This document shows positions 60,177-63,633 of a stretch of DNA of 63,633 nt, one piece after another; within the stretch, counting starts at the first letter, position 1, and every line of letters starts with the position of its first letter. Source of the DNA: Clostridia bacterium (GTDB lineage Bacteria > Bacillota > Clostridia > Oscillospirales > CAG-272); assembly GCA_017468385.1 (NCBI GenBank), contig JAFUIQ010000003.1, positions 1 to 63,633 of the forward strand, read 5' to 3'. Position numbers and translations under genes: made by a program. The notes under the pieces are model-generated. The model was not told where the DNA came from. It was given only the letters and a program-made list of their open reading frames with translations, and made no database searches.

Positions 60177-62408
60177 ATGATCACGTTACATAACGGCGGC
60201 GTATACCTGGTGGACGGGGAAGTGCGCCACTCCCATGATATGCCTGCCTGCGAGGCACGGAAAAACACCATGGCCGCCGGCATCCTGGCCGCTCACAACA
60301 CCAGCGGCGACGAGAAGAATCTGAAAATCAAATTTGACGCCATGGTGTCCCACGACATCACCTACGTGGGCATCATCCAGACCGCCCGGGCATCCGGCAT
60401 GAAGGAATTTCCCCTGCCGTATGCTATGACCAACTGCCACAACAGCCTGTGCGCCGTGGGCGGTACCATCAACGAGGATGATCACGTGTTCGGTTTGTCC
60501 GCCGCCAAAAAGTACGGCGGCATCTATGTGCCGGCCAATCAGTCCGTGATCCATTCCTTCGCCCGTGAGGAGTTGGCCAAGTGCGGCGGCATGATCCTCG
60601 GTTCCGACAGCCACACCCGCTACGGTGCGCTGGGCACCATGGGCGTGGGCGAGGGCGGACCCGAGCTGGCGAAGCAGCTGCTGAAGGACACCTGGGATAT
60701 TCCCGCCCCCGAGGTGGTGCTGGTGTACGTGACGGGCACGCCCCGCCGGGGTATCGGCCCCCACGACGTGGCTATCGCTCTCGTGGGTGCCACCTTTGAG
60801 AGTGGATTTGTGAAGAACAAGGTGCTGGAATTCGTTGGCCCCGGCCTGAAATCCCTCAGTGCGGATTTCCGCTGCGGCATCGACGTGATGACCACGGAGA
60901 CCACGTGCCTTACTTCCATCTGGGAAACCGATGAAGAGATTAAGAAGTTCTATGAAACCCACGGCCGCGGCGCGGATTATAAAGAACTGAAGCCGGGCAA
61001 GGTGGCCTACTACGATTCCATGATCGAGATCGATCTGTCCAAGATGGAATCCATGATCGCTTTGCCGTTCCACCCCTCCAACGCCTATACGATCCATGAG
61101 TTTGTCGCGAACGCGGAGGAGATCCTGGCGAAGATCGAGGCGGACGCCAAGGCGAGATTCCCCAAGTCCACCCCCGATCTGACCTCCAAGGTGAAGGACG
61201 GAAAAGTCTACGCCGATCAGGGCATCATCGCCGGATGCGCCGGCGGTATCTATGAGAATATCGATGAGGCGGCGGACATCCTCCGGGGCGCGTCCTGCGG
61301 GGACGGATACTTTTCCTTGTCCGTGTATCCCACCTCTGTTCCCGTATCTTTGGAATTGACCCGCAACGGCGACAGCGCCGCGTTGCTTGAGGCGGGCGCG
61401 GTGATCAAGCCTTCCTTCTGCGGACCTTGCTTCGGTGCGGGCGACGTGCCCGCCAACAACGGATTGTCCCTCCGTCATACCACCCGTAACTTCCCCAATC
61501 GCGAGGGTTCCAAGCCCGGCGAGGGCCAGTTCTCCGCGGTGGCTCTGATGGATGCCCGCTCCATTGCGGCCACGGCCGCCAACGGCGGTGTGATCACGGC
61601 GGCCACGGATATCGAATACGAACCCCAGCATCGCCCCTACGCCTTTGATTCCGGCGTGTATGAGAAGCGGGTGTACCGTGGATACGGTCATCCCCAGCCG
61701 GAAACGGAATTGATTCTGGGCCCCAATATCAAGGATTGGCCGGAGATGTTCGCGCTCCATGACAATCTGCTCGTGAAGCTGGCGGCGGTGATCCGGGATC
61801 CCGTGACCACCACGGATGAGCTGATCCCCTCCGGGGAATCCTCCTCCTACCGTTCCAATCCCCTCCGCCTGGCGGAGCTGGCTCTGTCCCGCCGTGTTCC
61901 CGAATACGTGGGCCGCTCCAAGGCCTGCGCCGCGCTGGAAGCGGATCGCCGGGCCGGCCATGTGCCCGCGGAGATCGCCGATGTGCTCTCTAAGGTGGGG
62001 GCGGACGCGGGATCCACTCAGTTTGGTTCCTGCGTATTCGCCATGAAGCCGGGTGACGGATCGGCCCGTGAGCAGGCAGCGTCCTGCCAGCGAGTGCTGG
62101 GCGGTATGGCCAATATCTGCTACGAATTTGCCACGAAGCGCTACCGCTCCAACTGCATCAACTGGGGTATTCTGCCCTTCACGTTGGACGCGGACGCGGC
62201 GTTCCCCTATGAGGACGGGGACTATGTATTCGTTCCCGGCGTGCGGGAGAAGATCGCCGCGGGAATCGAGGAATTCCCCGCCAAGGTGATCCGTCAGGGC
62301 GGTGAAGTGGCGGACGTGATGCTGTACGTCCGCGGTCTGACCGACAACGAGCGGGAGATCATCCTGGAAGGATGCCTGATGAATTACAAAAAGGCACATT
62401 TGAAGTAA
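60177..62408 (+). CDS. Aconitase-family hydratase (YbhJ-like)
   Basis: This 743-residue iron-sulfur hydratase has cluster cysteines in TTETTCLTS (~Cys246) and in SFCGPCFGAGD (~Cys416, Cys419), and the substrate motif GSDSHTRYGALGTMGVGEGG. Its domain order matches the YbhJ-type aconitases rather than AcnA. With the isocitrate dehydrogenase start 0.6 kb downstream, conversion of citrate to isocitrate for 2-oxoglutarate and glutamate is the natural role. A different 3-hydroxy acid substrate is possible. The start follows AAAGGATTCATGCAGA. Confidence 0.88.
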   Translation: MITLHNGGVYLVDGEVRHSHDMPACEARKNTMAAGILAAHNTSGDEKNLKIKFDAMVSHDITYVGIIQTARASGMKEFPLPYAMTNCHNSLCAVGGTINEDDHVFGLSAAKKYGGIYVPANQSVIHSFAREELAKCGGMILGSDSHTRYGALGTMGVGEGGPELAKQLLKDTWDIPAPEVVLVYVTGTPRRGIGPHDVAIALVGATFESGFVKNKVLEFVGPGLKSLSADFRCGIDVMTTETTCLTSIWETDEEIKKFYETHGRGADYKELKPGKVAYYDSMIEIDLSKMESMIALPFHPSNAYTIHEFVANAEEILAKIEADAKARFPKSTPDLTSKVKDGKVYADQGIIAGCAGGIYENIDEAADILRGASCGDGYFSLSVYPTSVPVSLELTRNGDSAALLEAGAVIKPSFCGPCFGAGDVPANNGLSLRHTTRNFPNREGSKPGEGQFSAVALMDARSIAATAANGGVITAATDIEYEPQHRPYAFDSGVYEKRVYRGYGHPQPETELILGPNIKDWPEMFALHDNLLVKLAAVIRDPVTTTDELIPSGESSSYRSNPLRLAELALSRRVPEYVGRSKACAALEADRRAGHVPAEIADVLSKVGADAGSTQFGSCVFAMKPGDGSAREQAASCQRVLGGMANICYEFATKRYRSNCINWGILPFTLDADAAFPYEDGDYVFVPGVREKIAAGIEEFPAKVIRQGGEVADVMLYVRGLTDNEREIILEGCLMNYKKAHLK

Positions 62409-62409
62409 A

Positions 62410-62730
62410 ATGAAGGAAGCGACACCTCGCATCCTCACCGACGATGCGATTCTGGAAATCACAGACAGCGGAATCCGTTTCGGCGATCCCGCATCCCCGG
62501 AGTGGATTGACTTTGATGACTGTCGTTCGGCCAGCGGACGCGGCGTCGGCGAACGCGATGCTTATGCGGATCCGCCATACATCCGTATGTATACAACGCC
62601 CGCCACGGTGATTCAATTTCACCGTGTCAGATTCCCGCGCTGTTTGTGGACAAAAGATGCTCGTCAGCGTTTTACGGAGTTCCATAAGACTATGGAGAAG
62701 CACGGTGCGTATACGCTGGATTTAGGTTGA
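62410..62730 (+). CDS. Hypothetical protein
   Basis: This 106-residue frame starts one base after the aconitase stop and ends with DLG. It has no membrane segment and no motif I recognise; it is fairly rich in Asp, Arg and Pro. The upstream sequence TTTGAAGTAAA is a poor ribosome binding site, but start-stop proximity could allow coupling to aconitase. Codon use looks like that of its neighbours. It may be a real small protein or a chance open frame. Confidence 0.5.
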   Translation: MKEATPRILTDDAILEITDSGIRFGDPASPEWIDFDDCRSASGRGVGERDAYADPPYIRMYTTPATVIQFHRVRFPRCLWTKDARQRFTEFHKTMEKHGAYTLDLG

Positions 62731-62754
62731 TTGGTCGATACTTAATGTTATAAT
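62727..62754 (+). promoter_or_regulatory. Promoter upstream of isocitrate dehydrogenase
   Basis: TTGATT, 16 nt, TATAAT. It would give a ~290-nt leader carrying the hairpins of family C. Confidence 0.55.
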
Positions 62755-62776
62755 CAACTAAATATTTTTGCTATAT

Positions 62777-62975
62777 GTGGAGGGAGAGACACCATGCGAG
62801 TTCGCGTGCACGCGAACTCGGAACGCCAGAAGTTTCCTCTCCCTCCACACCTCCCTTACCTCCTTGGCTGCCGCGGGAGAAAAACCACACTCTCCCTCGT
62901 AAGAGAATGGAGAGCCAAGGAGATAGGGGCGCCGGGGAAAGAAACTTCGGCGTTTGAGATGGTTCTTTCCCCGGC
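62777..62975. repeat. Compound family C element: two facing hairpins with an internal 24-bp palindrome
   Basis: Hairpin 1 has arms GTGGAGGGAGAG (62777-62788) and CTCTCCCTCCAC (62837-62848); its loop begins ACCAT and ends AACGCCAGAAGT, with a perfect 24-bp palindrome (62797-62820) inside. CTCCTTGGCT (62859-62868) and AGCCAAGGAG (62913-62922) form a middle stem. Hairpin 2 has arms GCCGGGGAAAGAA (62931-62943) and TTCTTTCCCCGGC (62963-62975) around the complement of CCATCTCAAACGCCGAAGT. No gene is present. Confidence 0.85.
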
Positions 62976-63052
62976 ATCGAAACAGATGATTTGCACTTTC
63001 ACGGCGTGAGCCGAACCCAATCTTTTTCCTATATATTCGGAGGTAATGAATG

Positions 63053-63633
63053 ATGGAAAAAATCAAAATGACAACGCCCCTGGTCGAGATGGACGGGGAC
63101 GAGATGACCCGCATCCTTTGGAAGATGATCAAGGATGAGTTGATCCTGCCTTTTGTGGATCTGAAGACCGAGTACTACGATCTGGGCCTGGTGGAAAGAG
63201 AGCGCACGAAGGACGCCGTGACCATCGCCGCCGCCGAGGCCAATAAGAAGTACAAGGTGGCCGTCAAGTGCGCCACCATCACCCCCAACGCCCAGCGCGT
63301 AACGGAGTACAACCTCTCTGAGATGTGGAAATCCCCCAACGGCACCATCCGTGCCATTCTGGACGGCACCGTGTTCCGTGCGCCCATCCTGATCGACTGC
63401 ATCAAGCCGTCCGTGCGGACATGGCAGGCACCCATCACCATCGCCCGTCACGCCTACGGCGACGTGTACAAGAATACGGAATTCCGCGTGCCAGGGGCTG
63501 GTAAGGCGGAATTGGTATTCACCGACGAGGCGGGCAAGGAAACCCGCCAGACCATCTTCGATTTTAAGGGAGAGGGCATCATCCAGGGCATGCACAACAA
63601 GGACGATTCCATCCGCTCCTTCGCCCATGCCTG
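63053..63633 (+). CDS. icd: NADP-type isocitrate dehydrogenase, 5' part
   Basis: The first ~193 codons are present and the gene runs off the window. It begins [20 protein letters not shown] and contains [33 protein letters not shown] and the phosphate-loop region [19 protein letters not shown] with [25 protein letters not shown], the pattern of monomer-type-II/eukaryote-like homodimeric NADP isocitrate dehydrogenases. It produces 2-oxoglutarate. GGAGGT lies 8 nt before the chosen ATG; the ATG just before it is an alternative. Confidence 0.95.
   Translation, partial: MEKIKMTTPLVEMDGDEMTRILWKMIKDELILPFVDLKTEYYDLGLVERERTKDAVTIAAAEANKKYKVAVKCATITPNAQRVTEYNLSEMWKSPNGTIRAILDGTVFRAPILIDCIKPSVRTWQAPITIARHAYGDVYKNTEFRVPGAGKAELVFTDEAGKETRQTIFDFKGEGIIQGMHNKDDSIRSFAHA

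Noticed and set aside
56132..62462. Three long minus-strand frames opposite rnr, the M23-like gene and aconitase (722, 660 and 758 codons)
   Set aside because: All are shadows of well-supported genes and start or stop at places without ribosome binding sites.

Overview
The window reads as chromosomal DNA of a Firmicute of class Clostridia, probably an anaerobic gut species. Signs are strong AGGAGG-type ribosome binding sites, TTGACA/TATAAT promoters, a Cys T-box, a TPP riboswitch, a two-subunit transketolase, a dockerin-like protein and lipoprotein ABC binding proteins. Coding DNA is GC-rich, so many long antisense frames are open; these were ignored.

Layout. 0.3-2.8 kb (minus): an XRE regulator and a split threonine/serine exporter (YjjB/YjjP type). 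2.9-4.8 kb: a secreted leucine-rich-repeat/dockerin protein. 5.2-8.9 kb: a DeoR regulator divergent from a class II aldolase, a zinc sugar dehydrogenase and a TIM-barrel isomerase. 9-10 kb: a small ribbon-helix-helix protein beside tRNA-Ser whose 3' end is duplicated. 10.1-13.2 kb: transketolase halves and a HAD-YwlG fusion. 13.4-15.3 kb: an XRE regulator and riboswitch-controlled ThiT. 15.4-21.7 kb: maltodextrin uptake (binding protein, two permeases) and glycogen phosphorylase. 21.9-26.9 kb (minus): recA-recF-recX-rimO-pgsA. 27.4-31 kb: an EF-G-like GTPase and glycerol kinase. 31.4-35.8 kb: DUF2975/XRE pair, a flavoprotein, an ECF sigma factor with a very long C-terminus, an XRE regulator. 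36.3-43.3 kb: a glycan/phosphodiester island (GH63-like hydrolase, binding lipoprotein, metallo-beta-lactamase lipoprotein, GDPD, AraC regulator). 43.5-47.4 kb: 144-bp tandem repeats, tRNA-Val, TlpA/CcdA redox pair, glycerol-1-phosphate dehydrogenase, a frameshifted membrane gene. 47.5-50.1 kb: MATE pump, P-loop kinase, and a DUF559 nuclease gene enclosed by inverted repeats. 50.2-53.7 kb (minus): T-box-controlled cysE-CPBP protease-cysS. 53.8-63.6 kb: GNAT, serine hydrolase, secG-rnr, an M23 pseudo-peptidase-like protein, aconitase and the start of isocitrate dehydrogenase.

The most unusual layer is between the genes. At least four families of interspersed palindromic repeats are scattered here. 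In family A (window start, 4.8, 31.0 and 49.6-50.1 kb) paired inverted hairpin units normally enclose a short spacer, but at 49.6-50.1 kb they tightly enclose a DUF559 endonuclease gene, an arrangement like REPINs and their RAYT transposases. Family C (13.3 and 62.8-63.0 kb) keeps a 19-nt loop unchanged while the stem sequence changes on both sides and stays perfectly paired. These two are the best candidates for an undescribed system.
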